Shown piece by piece: positions 15,879-23,705 of a stretch of DNA of 35,670 nt; within the stretch, counting starts at the first letter, position 1; each line of letters begins with the position of its first letter. The translations under genes were made by a program, and so were the position numbers. This stretch comes from Chlamydiota bacterium (GTDB lineage Bacteria > Chlamydiota > Chlamydiia > Chlamydiales > Criblamydiaceae), in contig JABDBB010000008.1 of the NCBI GenBank assembly GCA_013288845.1, positions 1 through 35,670 of the forward strand, read 5' to 3'. The notes below the pieces were generated by a model that did no database searches, was not told the DNA's origin, and saw only the letters and a list, made by a program, of their open reading frames with translations.

Positions 15879-16285
15879 GATACAACCTGATCATGGTAGT
15901 GCTTCAATAACAGTTGATTTGTGAAGCGTCCGAACGCTCTCATACCAATACCAAAAACAGTTACTTCTGAAAGAAGCCATAAACAAAAACGCACATAATT
16001 CCAATTGACATGAGCAACAACCCAATTGAATATCGTTGAAAGAATATTCCATGTATTCGATGTATAAAATAGAAGTGCAGTGAGGATCATAGCAACCGCT
16101 GTTAGGCACACTGTAATAACACGAGGATCAAAAAATGTTTTTAAAACAAAATCTTTAAAATCATAGGCAAACCAACTAAGTTTGTCTCCTATTTTTTCAA
16201 TTTGGTTGGGCGTCAATTTTTCTCTAATTTCTGAGTTTTCTTTACGAAGAGCAAAATGTAAGTTATTCCTAAAACCGGCTACCAT
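15875..16285 (-). CDS. Small two-helix membrane protein, first gene of the trio
   Basis: The 136-residue protein has a charged N-terminal part (LRKENSEIREKLTPNQIEKI), a first membrane segment VITVCLTAVAMILTALLFY and a second around FCLWLLSEVTVFGIG, then the MRAFGRFTNQLL motif shared with the next gene. It overlaps that gene by 4 bp. A GGAT sequence lies before the ATG. Module B of the 9-bp repeats lies about 100 bp upstream of its start, so the module may overlap its control region. No known family is recognised, and no catalytic motif is seen. Confidence 0.65.
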   Translation of the reverse strand: MVAGFRNNLHFALRKENSEIREKLTPNQIEKIGDKLSWFAYDFKDFVLKTFFDPRVITVCLTAVAMILTALLFYTSNTWNILSTIFNWVVAHVNWNYVRFCLWLLSEVTVFGIGMRAFGRFTNQLLLKHYHDQVVS

Positions 16286-16382
16286 ATATCTAATCCTTTT
16301 AGAAGTTAGTCAATGTCACCTAGTAAATATAACATTTTTTAAACCAATATAGAAAGTTTAATTTTTCAAAGTGCCGGTTGTT

Positions 16383-16486
16383 ATGGACAGCATGGACAGC
16401 ATTATTGTTGGTTTTTGATGTTTATTGGTCTATAATTACTACTCTTTTTGTTGTCCATATTGTCCATATTGTCCATATTGTCCATA
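16383..16486. repeat. Module B: second copy of the opposing 9-bp array module
   Basis: Two copies of ATGGACAGC (16383-16400), a 50-bp core (16401-16450) and four copies of TTGTCCATA (16451-16486). The core differs from module A by three substitutions and one single-base gap. Read on the - strand in the equivalent frame, it encodes (Tyr-Gly-Gln)4-Gln-Lys-Glu and a stop, the same ending as the four-helix-bundle protein, but with no gene attached. The units within each array agree with each other better than with the other module (AGT versus AGC, ATG versus ATA), a sign of local array homogenisation. Confidence 0.9.
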
Positions 16487-16532
16487 TAGACAGACCACTC
16501 AAAAATATTAATTAAACCGGTGCTAAAAATAT

Positions 16533-17975
16533 ATGAATTTAATCAAATTAATCATGGCGATATTCATGTCCTCTCCGGTCCCTGAATATACTATCGAATA
16601 CGAAAACGAAACTTATCAAATCATTGTAAAATATGACGGTACTAATCCTGATGAAATAAAAAAAGCTATGATGAAAGAAGCTGAAAAGAGCTCTCTCATG
16701 GGGATGGCTTTTGTCAATAAAGTTGCCGGAGAAAATAATGCGCCTGCCAAACAGATTGCTTCTCTATACGAAGGATACCGTCGCTTTTTTGTCGTGCGTG
16801 ATAAAAAGCTTCTCTTACAAACCTGTCAATCGATTCTCTCCGATCCGAATACTGATAATTTTGTTAGAGAAATGGCCTCTTATATACAAAATATCTTAGA
16901 AAATAAGAAGACTACTCAAAGTGACGGCAAAAATTTTATCAAAAATCTGATTCCCTCTCTAAAACAAACACTGCTTTCCGCCCGACCGACCATTGTTTCC
17001 GCTGAGCGAATTGTCAAAATACCGGAAATGAAAGCTATTCATAATGCTTTTCCGGACTTGATCAAGTACGACAATTATTATTACGCATGCTTTAGAGAAG
17101 GGCGATCTCACGGAGGTTATCAGGATTTCGGAAAAATCCGGATTTTGCGAGGTCAATATTTTAAAGAAACCGATACGTGGCAATGGGAAAATGTAGCGTT
17201 GCTTGCAAATGAGCCCTATGATCTTCGGGATCCAAAATTTTATCTCGATTCTCAAAATCAGCTACATCTCATCTTAGACGGCTCCTATATTAACGAAAAA
17301 GATATCACAGAAAAAATGGTTCCTCATATTGCCCGGCAAATAAACGAGGAATGGAAAGTCGAGGAAGCAAAAGCAGACGCATCCGCTAACGGCGAAAAAG
17401 GACAATGGATTTGGAGGATTACTTGGAATCCTTTAGATCGGGCCGGTTATGGGTTTTCCTACGGAAAAAATGATATTCTCTCTCTGATGAAAACGACTGA
17501 CGGTATCACCTACAAAAAAATCGCAGATGTATCTACAAACAAACTCAAAGGAGAGGAGTTAACGGAAGGGACTATCCGATTTAAAAGTGACGGAAGCGCT
17601 GTTGCTTTGATACGCACGCAAAAACACGGATTGATCGGAACCTCCGGTCCGGATAGCCGGTATACAAAATGGTCATTCAATGTGATCCCCTTCAGATTAG
17701 GCGGACCGAATTTTGTATTTTCTGAAAATGAAAAAGCGATGTGGGTAGGAACAAGACACTTTTTTATTAATCCGGATAATACCCTTGATGAAGCGACCGT
17801 CATCGCCTCTATGGATGAAAAGCAATTAGTCCCGCTTCTTAGACTCCGGAGTAATTTAGATAATAGCTATCCGGGCCTTGTTTTAGAGGATGACGGAAGC
17901 ATGACCGTTCTCTATTATTCCGGTGAACCGGAAGGAAAAAGCGATATTTACATCACGCGTGTAAACCTCCCTTAA
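16533..17975 (+). CDS. Sialidase-like beta-propeller protein
   Basis: The 480-residue protein has an alpha-rich N-terminal part (to about residue 150; includes IKKAMMKEAEKSSLMG and LLLQTCQSILSDPNTDNF) and a C-terminal half that reads like an exo-alpha-sialidase/BNR-type propeller. Supporting strings are FPDLIKYDNYYYACFREG, DLRDPKFYLDSQNQLHLIL, an Asp-box-like KTTDGITYKKI, DGSAVALIRTQ and NSYPGLVLEDDGSMTVLYYSG. The conserved Arg and Tyr residues of true sialidases are plausible (CFREG, DLRDP) but cannot be assigned. The N-terminus is hydrophobic (LIKLIMAIFM) but not a convincing signal peptide. No good Shine-Dalgarno sequence supports the start, and codons 8 or 12 (both ATG) are alternatives. 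Confidence 0.6.
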   Translation: MNLIKLIMAIFMSSPVPEYTIEYENETYQIIVKYDGTNPDEIKKAMMKEAEKSSLMGMAFVNKVAGENNAPAKQIASLYEGYRRFFVVRDKKLLLQTCQSILSDPNTDNFVREMASYIQNILENKKTTQSDGKNFIKNLIPSLKQTLLSARPTIVSAERIVKIPEMKAIHNAFPDLIKYDNYYYACFREGRSHGGYQDFGKIRILRGQYFKETDTWQWENVALLANEPYDLRDPKFYLDSQNQLHLILDGSYINEKDITEKMVPHIARQINEEWKVEEAKADASANGEKGQWIWRITWNPLDRAGYGFSYGKNDILSLMKTTDGITYKKIADVSTNKLKGEELTEGTIRFKSDGSAVALIRTQKHGLIGTSGPDSRYTKWSFNVIPFRLGGPNFVFSENEKAMWVGTRHFFINPDNTLDEATVIASMDEKQLVPLLRLRSNLDNSYPGLVLEDDGSMTVLYYSGEPEGKSDIYITRVNLP

Positions 17976-18075
17976 ATAACATATAAACGTCATTTATCGG
18001 AATTTACAAAAAAACCATATGTAAAAAAATTGGGACTCCGGTAATCTTCTAAAAAAAATAAACACGGAGTCTGCC

Positions 18076-18858
18076 ATGTCAAGCGTTACCTTACAGAAAG
18101 CATCATTCGAGGGAAATTTGTTATTTGAGGATACACCACTTTTCTTAAAATCAGATATTCCGGATAAAATCAAAATAAAGTATAGCAGTGAATCTAAAAC
18201 TTTTTCCGTTTTTATTGATTATTGCCCTATTAATTTTATCAACAATAAAGAAAACATTTCTGTACTAACAAACATCACTAGGTTGTCCATCGAAAATTTT
18301 GAAGATAAAATTGTAGTCTCAACCGATACTTCTAAATATTCGATAGAAAAGAAGAAAGGGGAATCTAAATTTGTTCTCGGAGGCCTTATTATTCATTCTG
18401 ATGTAAACCGTCCCCAAATCTCGCTATCCGATAAAGTAACAATAGTAAATTCTAAGGTTATTTTAAAAATTGAAAACAACAATTTACTGTATAACATAAC
18501 AAAAACCGAAAAGGTTTTTGGTTATACATTTGCTCTGGTTCACAGAGATAAGGAACAACAATGTTCGATAACCTTAATTAATAACCGCGAGATTTCCTGC
18601 GATTCTCAATATGTAGTAGGTTATAAATCAAGCACTTTGGAAATCAATTCAGTTACGAATCATATTCTTCAAATAGCACAATCGGAAAGCGACACTCATT
18701 CCGTTGTAGTAGTCCCTAAAGGGTATCACATCCTGACAAATACTCTTCCCTTAGATTTATCACCTCAACAATTAGACACCTATGCTAAACAAGCTGCAAA
18801 GGAACAAGCCGAACGGGACAGACCCGGTCCCCTTACCATTCATGACATACCTGACTAA
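18076..18858 (+). CDS. Unrecognised protein, left flank of paralog island
   Basis: The 260-residue protein has no signal peptide and looks beta-rich. It opens MSSVTLQKASFEGNLLFEDT and contains YSSESKTFSVFI and ISLSDKVTIVNSKV. The gene at 23706 opens MGSIIIKGASFKGEVKFDNI and has CSAESKAFFVFV and VSLSEKVTIFNARV at matching positions, so the two are paralogs. The C-terminal tail (QQLDTYAKQAAKEQAERDRP) is charged and is not shared. ACGGAG is placed 8 bp before the ATG. A strong terminator follows. The function is unknown. Duplicated, soluble proteins around a decaying gene array could be secreted effectors, but no secretion signal is visible. Confidence 0.65.
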   Translation: MSSVTLQKASFEGNLLFEDTPLFLKSDIPDKIKIKYSSESKTFSVFIDYCPINFINNKENISVLTNITRLSIENFEDKIVVSTDTSKYSIEKKKGESKFVLGGLIIHSDVNRPQISLSDKVTIVNSKVILKIENNNLLYNITKTEKVFGYTFALVHRDKEQQCSITLINNREISCDSQYVVGYKSSTLEINSVTNHILQIAQSESDTHSVVVVPKGYHILTNTLPLDLSPQQLDTYAKQAAKEQAERDRPGPLTIHDIPD

Positions 18859-18905
18859 AACCGGATTACTATAGGATATATAGAATAATTACAAAAGAGG
18901 CAGGA

Positions 18906-18959
18906 AACTCACGCAGCATTTGAAGTCCTCAAATACTGCTGCGCGAGTTATTTTTTTTT
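18906..18959 (+). terminator. Rho-independent terminator after the 18076 gene
   Basis: AACTCACGCAGCATTTGA pairs with TCAAATACTGCTGCGCGAGTT (13 paired positions with one mismatch, a small bulge, then five more pairs), followed by nine T residues. The T run reaches the stop codon of the convergent gene, so it mainly serves the + strand gene. Confidence 0.85.
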
Positions 18960-19731
18960 AAGAAGGCGTCGAACCGCACCATATTTCTACTCTAACAGAA
19001 TTTCCGGTCCAATCTACAGAACAAGACCCCCCCTGCCTAAAAATAAGACAGGCCTGAAAACGCGTCTTAATATGTTTTGCACAGTCTTGTCCGATACAGG
19101 ATATGAAATCATCAATGTTTTTTGAGAGTTCAATTGTTTTTTCCGACGCTACATTTTCTAAAAATTCTCTAACCGGCTTCAAAAAGGCACTTTGATTGAG
19201 GTAACCTAAAAATTTTTTAGCGTCCTCTCCGCAAGTAATGCGAAATGGTATTTCTTCAATCATTCTATTAGTAAAAGTAAATTGATAAAATTCTTCAGAT
19301 TGTTTTATAATCTTATCTGCTATCCCTGCTGCTATGCTTTCTATTTGTATAGAATTAAAACGTGCCCTTAGTTTTCTTTTTGCAAACTCAGAAACGGAGT
19401 CGGTCCACACTTTCACTCTAATCAAATTTTTAATCCATGTTACCTCACACTGAACTCTCGGATTTCTAATTTTTCCTGTCAAAAACTCCTTAATCATACT
19501 TGCACATTTTTTTCCGTTGGAACAAATCTCATAATGAATATCTTTTGGAAATTTTATCATTTCTTCTTCAATTAAATTTTCCAAAATTTCTTTAAAATTA
19601 TGTAAAGAGGGAATATTGTCTACAAATTTTAAAAGATTTTGAGCATCCTTCCCGCAAGTAATGTTAAAAGGAATGTCTATGATCATTCTATTTTCATCAA
19701 TAAACCCGGTAAATGTATCGGATTTTTTCAT
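18958..19731 (-). CDS. Unrecognised repeat-domain protein; 3' part of a gene split by a stop codon
   Basis: The 257 residues hold two copies of a domain found throughout this island: an IPFxIT strand and DAxxLLxFV helix (IIDIPFNITCGKDAQNLLKFV; IEEIPFRITCGEDAKKFLGYL), a FKEILENL/VREFLENV helix, an IxxxGxxCAxxIK helix, and a closing VxWxxxxVRVxxW strand pair. Upstream of ATG 19731 the same frame stays open to the TAA at 19927-19929 and still encodes family sequence (YSLTWLQESLKIEAW), so the start is inside a domain boundary rather than a natural N-terminus. The ATG at 19731 has a weak GGAT site. It may be translated as a fragment or may be the dead end of a broken gene. Function unknown. Confidence 0.55.
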   Translation of the reverse strand: MKKSDTFTGFIDENRMIIDIPFNITCGKDAQNLLKFVDNIPSLHNFKEILENLIEEEMIKFPKDIHYEICSNGKKCASMIKEFLTGKIRNPRVQCEVTWIKNLIRVKVWTDSVSEFAKRKLRARFNSIQIESIAAGIADKIIKQSEEFYQFTFTNRMIEEIPFRITCGEDAKKFLGYLNQSAFLKPVREFLENVASEKTIELSKNIDDFISCIGQDCAKHIKTRFQACLIFRQGGSCSVDWTGNSVRVEIWCGSTPS

Positions 19732-19926
19732 AATTTCATCCGCTACATTTTTCGAGAAATCCTTAATTTCCGTGATCGAAAAATCTTTAAGATAAAAATT
19801 AGCAATGTCTTGTATAAATTCAGATACTGTGGGGTCTTCAAATATTCCGTCATCCCATGCTTCTATTTTTAGAGACTCTTGTAGCCAAGTTAAGGAATAA
19901 GAAATAGACCTATCTGCCTTCTCACA

Positions 19927-20838
19927 TTAAAAATATTCTTTAACAATTTGTTCGACTTGCTGACCGATTGCAATTAGTCGCCCGGTATTTTCCGGTGAAA
20001 AAGGCTCTATCTTTTTTTGTGCAAGGCTTTCTAAAAAAACTTTAAACGGAAAAACGTCAAGATCCATGGGCAATTTAAAACCACCCGGAAAATCAGCACT
20101 TTGCACATATTTTAAAAGTCCGGCGACATCCTCCTCTTTAGTAATATTAAAAGGTATTTCCAAGCTTATCTTATCGTTGATCCTATCGCGACCAAAGGTA
20201 TCAATTTTTTGTATCATTTCTTTTGTTATATTTGAGGCTAAAACCAAAATCTCGTATTTTTCAAAACCCACTTGCCATTCGGAACTTACCGGATTGAGCT
20301 CTAACGGACCTTCTGAAGCAATTTGCTCCAGTATAGTATTTACAGTAGTTAACGGAGTCTTTATTACACGACATCTATTTAAGATATGTTGCGGTGTCGG
20401 ACCGTTCCATATACTCACTTCAATCCCACTCCAAGGTAACTCATCAACCCATATTATTTCATAAGACGCCTTTCCGGATTTAAAATATTCATATTCTTCA
20501 AAATGCTTTTTAAGCCTCTCGGTAACCTGCCGGCCGAAGTCAGATATTCTTTGGTTAATTTCCGAAGAATATTTCGAACCATCTTTTGAAATTTTTCGTA
20601 AAAAATTTGTCAACTTGATCCCTGGCGGAGATAAAAGAGGACGTGTTTTTAGGCCAAACACTCCGAAAACTTCAAGGAACACAATTTTATTCACTTTATC
20701 TAAATTATTTATAAAATTTTTAGACCGAGATAAGGCATCTTCTAATTCTACTTCTGCTATGCTTGTAGCTAAAGCAGCTACCGATTTTGTGAAATCTGAT
20801 TGAAAACTGCTTTGGGAATTTGAACTTACTAAAGTCAT
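19927..20838 (-). CDS. Unrecognised repeat-domain protein; 5' part of a gene split by a stop codon
   Basis: The 303 residues begin MTLVSSNSQSSFQSDFTKS and hold one full family domain (to VSIWNGPTPQ at about residue 150) and most of a second, ending IGQQVEQIVKEYF at the TAA of 19927-19929. In intact paralogs this helix continues into a linker and the final W-containing strands, e.g. EHLKKLFEADENIKSRKVFYQ, and exactly that missing part is encoded in the same frame after the TAA. So one nonsense codon has split a protein of about 626 codons and four domains. AAGAGG precedes the ATG by 6 bp. The leader and first residues resemble those of the remnant at 23563. Function unknown. Confidence 0.55.
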   Translation of the reverse strand: MTLVSSNSQSSFQSDFTKSVAALATSIAEVELEDALSRSKNFINNLDKVNKIVFLEVFGVFGLKTRPLLSPPGIKLTNFLRKISKDGSKYSSEINQRISDFGRQVTERLKKHFEEYEYFKSGKASYEIIWVDELPWSGIEVSIWNGPTPQHILNRCRVIKTPLTTVNTILEQIASEGPLELNPVSSEWQVGFEKYEILVLASNITKEMIQKIDTFGRDRINDKISLEIPFNITKEEDVAGLLKYVQSADFPGGFKLPMDLDVFPFKVFLESLAQKKIEPFSPENTGRLIAIGQQVEQIVKEYF

Positions 20839-20944
20839 AAAAACCTCTTTTAGATATATCTATTGGTAAAAATATGAATGAAATTATGCTTATATAAAAC
20901 TATCATTCTGTGCGATTTAAAGTTTTATCTTCTTGTTTTTTTTA

Positions 20945-21970
20945 TTACATACTCTCGGCGCTATATGAAGATTTATTCGGGATCGGATGGTCCGATAGGC
21001 GAATTTTAATCCCTTTCCTCTCCGGCTTATCAACCCAGATTATTTGATAGAACACTTTACGGGATTTAATATTTTCATCTGCTTCAAAAAGTTTTTTAAG
21101 ATGTTCGGTAACTTGTTGTCCGAATTTGGATATCTTACCGTCAATATCCTCCGGAAAATTAGCTAAAGTTTTTTGTGAAATATTTCTAAAAAAATTCTTT
21201 AACGAAGGTTCAGTATCCGGTACATACTTTAAAACTCCCGGATACTTTCTTCTGAAAGCACAAGGAAAGGTGATTTTTATGTATTTACTGTATTCCGGCC
21301 CGAATAAAAAAAAATCATCTAATTCTGCTTTTGTTATATTTGATGCTAAAGCAGCTACTTCAGATCTTGTGAAATCCGACCGAAAACTACTTTCAAAATG
21401 TGAGTTTATAGAAGATTGACGTTCAGAAGAATCGTTTTCTAAAAATTCCGGAGGAGTTTCAAGTATGGGACCCGTCCACAATTGGATTCTAATGCAATTT
21501 TTTAATAAATCCGGAAAGCAATCAACATAATAGGAAACTTTATTGAGAACTAAAATTGAATTCCTTGAAAAATAATATTTAAGAGACTCTGTTACTTGTA
21601 GTCCAATTTCAGCCATTCTCTCCTCCACATTTTTTGGAAGATCAATTTTTTCATTTTCTGCAAGAGTTTCCAAAAACTTCTTAAAGTCTATTAAATTAGT
21701 ATACCTTGTATTTTCAATAAATTTTAAAAGTTCTTGAGCATCCTCCTTGTGAGCGATACGAAAAGGAATTTTTATAGTCATTCTATCAGTAAAAGTAAAC
21801 TGACAAAACGTCCCTGATTTTGACATTCTTACAATTTCCTCTGTGATAGCTTCTCCTAAACTACGACTCGTTGTTTCTGTAAATTCCGGTAATTCTGAAG
21901 GGATTTTTGGGGGTTCAGAGTTTGAAACTGTAATTCCCCATCTCACAATAGATTGAACAGCACTAAGCAT
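20945..21970 (-). CDS. Unrecognised repeat-domain protein, second array member
   Basis: The 341 residues contain two family domains. The first has RMTIKIPFRIAHKEDAQELL, then DLPKNVEERMAEIGLQVTES and a closing VSYYVDCFPDLL/IRIQLWTG. The linker ETPPEFLENDSSERQSSINS leads to the second: FTRSEVAALASNITKAELDDFF, FPEDIDGKISKFGQQVTEHL, then FYQIIWVDKP and IKIRLSDHP. It is very similar throughout to the next upstream gene (21997-23085), and the leaders of the two are almost identical around CTAAGCATAAGAA, so one arose from the other by tandem duplication. No signal peptide or membrane segment is seen. Function unknown. Confidence 0.65.
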   Translation of the reverse strand: MLSAVQSIVRWGITVSNSEPPKIPSELPEFTETTSRSLGEAITEEIVRMSKSGTFCQFTFTDRMTIKIPFRIAHKEDAQELLKFIENTRYTNLIDFKKFLETLAENEKIDLPKNVEERMAEIGLQVTESLKYYFSRNSILVLNKVSYYVDCFPDLLKNCIRIQLWTGPILETPPEFLENDSSERQSSINSHFESSFRSDFTRSEVAALASNITKAELDDFFLFGPEYSKYIKITFPCAFRRKYPGVLKYVPDTEPSLKNFFRNISQKTLANFPEDIDGKISKFGQQVTEHLKKLFEADENIKSRKVFYQIIWVDKPERKGIKIRLSDHPIPNKSSYSAESM

Positions 21971-21996
21971 AAGAACTAAAAGCCTTTTTTATGTGA

Positions 21997-23085
21997 TTAA
22001 GATATTTCCGGCGCAGACTCATATATTTTAATGCGAATTTTATTTTCATTATAAAAATCCGGAATCCAGGTAACTTTATACAAATTTGTTTTATCTTTAA
22101 AAAATTCGTGTGATTTAAAATAACTTTTAAGACTCTCAGTAACTTGCAGGCCGAACTCAGACAACCTACTGTCAATATCCTCCGGAAAATTTGTATTCCC
22201 GGAAAATTTATCATATTTTTTACTACAAGAATTTATTTTACTCTTACTCCTAAACACTCTCTCTAAAAAAAATTTTATAGGAAGTAGTTCGTTACCCTCT
22301 ATGTACTCTAAAATTTGGAAAGGCTCCGTAGATCCTATTTTTTCTATAAATCTTTCTATAACAGGAAAAGAAATATGGAAGCCGGAGCTTCTATATCCAC
22401 GCCCATCCGGACACATTAGGAAAAATTCTTCTAATTTTATTTTTGCTATATTTTTTGCTAAAGCATCTGCTTGTAATTTTGTAAAACTTGGCCATGCATT
22501 GCTTTCAAATTTTGAATTGATTGAAGAAGGTATAAATTCTGAAGTATTATTTTCTAAAAATTCAGGGGGAGTATCAGATGTCGAACCGGTCCATAATTGA
22601 ATTCTAACAGAACTTTTTGATGAATCCTGAAACCAATCAATATAATGAGAAATTTTACGATAAATCAATATTCGGTGTCCGGGAAGCCGTTCTTTAGCTA
22701 ATTCTGTTACTTGCAGTCCGATCTCAGCCATTCGCTCATCCACACTTTTTGGAAGATCAATTTTTTCTTGTTGTGCAAGATTTTGTATAAATGACTTAAA
22801 AGGTGATAAATTATAAGCGTGTGTATTTTTCATAAAACCTAAGATTTCTTGTGCATCACTTTTGTGAGCAATACGAAAGGGAATTTTTATAGTCTTTCTG
22901 TTGGCAAAAGTAAACCGACAGAATGTCTCGGAGCCGGACATTTTTACAACTTTATTTATGATAATTTCTGTCAAATAAATAATCTTTACTGATGTAAATT
23001 CCGACAATTCTGAAGGAATTTTGGAGGTTTCCGAGTTTGAAACTATCTCTTTCTTACCCATAATAGATTGATTAATACTAAGCAT
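21997..23085 (-). CDS. Unrecognised repeat-domain protein, third array member
   Basis: The 362 residues parallel the downstream paralog: RKTIKIPFRIAHKSDAQEIL, DLPKSVDERMAEIGLQVTEL, ISHYIDWFQDSSKSSVRIQL, the linker DTPPEFLENNTSEF, then FTKLQADALAKNIAKIKLEE and FPEDIDSRLSEFGLQVTESL. The second domain carries an insertion of about 30 residues (ERVFRSKSKINSCSKKYDKF) missing in its neighbour. It lies 26 bp upstream of the 20945-21970 gene on the same strand. AAAAGG with a long spacer precedes the ATG; the start is supported by the conserved leader shared with its paralog. Function unknown. Confidence 0.65.
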   Translation of the reverse strand: MLSINQSIMGKKEIVSNSETSKIPSELSEFTSVKIIYLTEIIINKVVKMSGSETFCRFTFANRKTIKIPFRIAHKSDAQEILGFMKNTHAYNLSPFKSFIQNLAQQEKIDLPKSVDERMAEIGLQVTELAKERLPGHRILIYRKISHYIDWFQDSSKSSVRIQLWTGSTSDTPPEFLENNTSEFIPSSINSKFESNAWPSFTKLQADALAKNIAKIKLEEFFLMCPDGRGYRSSGFHISFPVIERFIEKIGSTEPFQILEYIEGNELLPIKFFLERVFRSKSKINSCSKKYDKFSGNTNFPEDIDSRLSEFGLQVTESLKSYFKSHEFFKDKTNLYKVTWIPDFYNENKIRIKIYESAPEIS

Positions 23086-23111
23086 AAGAATTAAAAGCCT
23101 TTTTTACATGT

Positions 23112-23563
23112 TTAAGATATTGCAGGAATCTCATCCCACATTTTAATTTGAATATATCTCCTACGTGGTTTTTCAACCCAAGTAACATCGCATAAAATTT
23201 TTTTATCTTTAAAAAATTCGTCAGCTTCTAAATGTGTTTTAAGGCTCTCAACAACTCGTTGTCCGAACTTGGATATTCTATTATCAATATCCTCCGGAAA
23301 ATCACATTTGGCCTCTAAAACGCTAATGTTACTATTCTTCAAAACACTATCTAAAAAAACCTGACTCATTCCATTTAGATTCTCCTATCATAGGAAAACA
23401 GATAATGATATAGTTTTCCAAATTTCTATATTGACTTTGAAAAGTTCCTTCGAACTTTTTTTTCTATTTGTATTTTTGTCACATTCTTTGCAAAAATTTC
23501 AGCATGTGATTTTGTAAGCTTCGGCCATGCATCGCTTCCCGAGATTGAATTTATCGAAGTCAT
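23112..23563 (-). pseudogene. Deleted, frameshifted remnant of the repeat-domain family
   Basis: A good AAGGAG site and ATG at 23563 start a reading MTSINSISGSDAWPKLTKSH that matches the second domain of the intact neighbour (INSKFESNAWPSFTKLQAD), but it stops at 23426 after 45 codons. After about 56 bp, another frame from 23384 to 23112 (with an ATG at 23369) supplies the end of the same domain: FPEDIDNRISKFGQRVVES, then VTWVEKPRRRYIQIKMW and IPAIS, equal to EIS at the end of the paralog. The middle of the domain (about 70 residues in the paralog) is missing. The downstream piece could be translated as 85 residues, but together they look like a degraded gene. Confidence 0.7.
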
Positions 23564-23582
23564 AAAAAGCTCCTTAGACACT

Positions 23583-23588
23583 ATTATA
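23583..23588 (-). promoter_or_regulatory. Consensus -10 box upstream of the paralog array
   Basis: On the - strand a perfect TATAAT lies 20 bp before the ATG at 23563 of the remnant gene, with AAGGAG between them. No convincing -35 box sits at the normal spacing. If used, it would transcribe the remnant and perhaps the array behind it. Confidence 0.4.
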
Positions 23589-23705
23589 GGGTTGTTGGCA
23601 ATCCAACTCTACAACAAAATTTAAATTTAACGCAACATAATTTTTTAGATATAAAAAAATTTAAAATTTCGATAAAATCCTCTGAAAATAAACTCGGGAT
23701 ATATT

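Noticed and set aside
14700-16486. CRISPR array or CRISPR-like locus
   Set aside because: The repeats are contiguous 9-mers without spacers, in two mirrored blocks, and no cas-like gene is present.
14700-16486. Insertion sequence or DGR
   Set aside because: No transposase or reverse transcriptase is encoded between the modules; only the bundle domain is shared with Avd.
21963-22214. 83-codon - strand frame overlapping the third array gene
   Set aside because: Off-frame reading over the conserved 3' end of the 21997-23085 gene.
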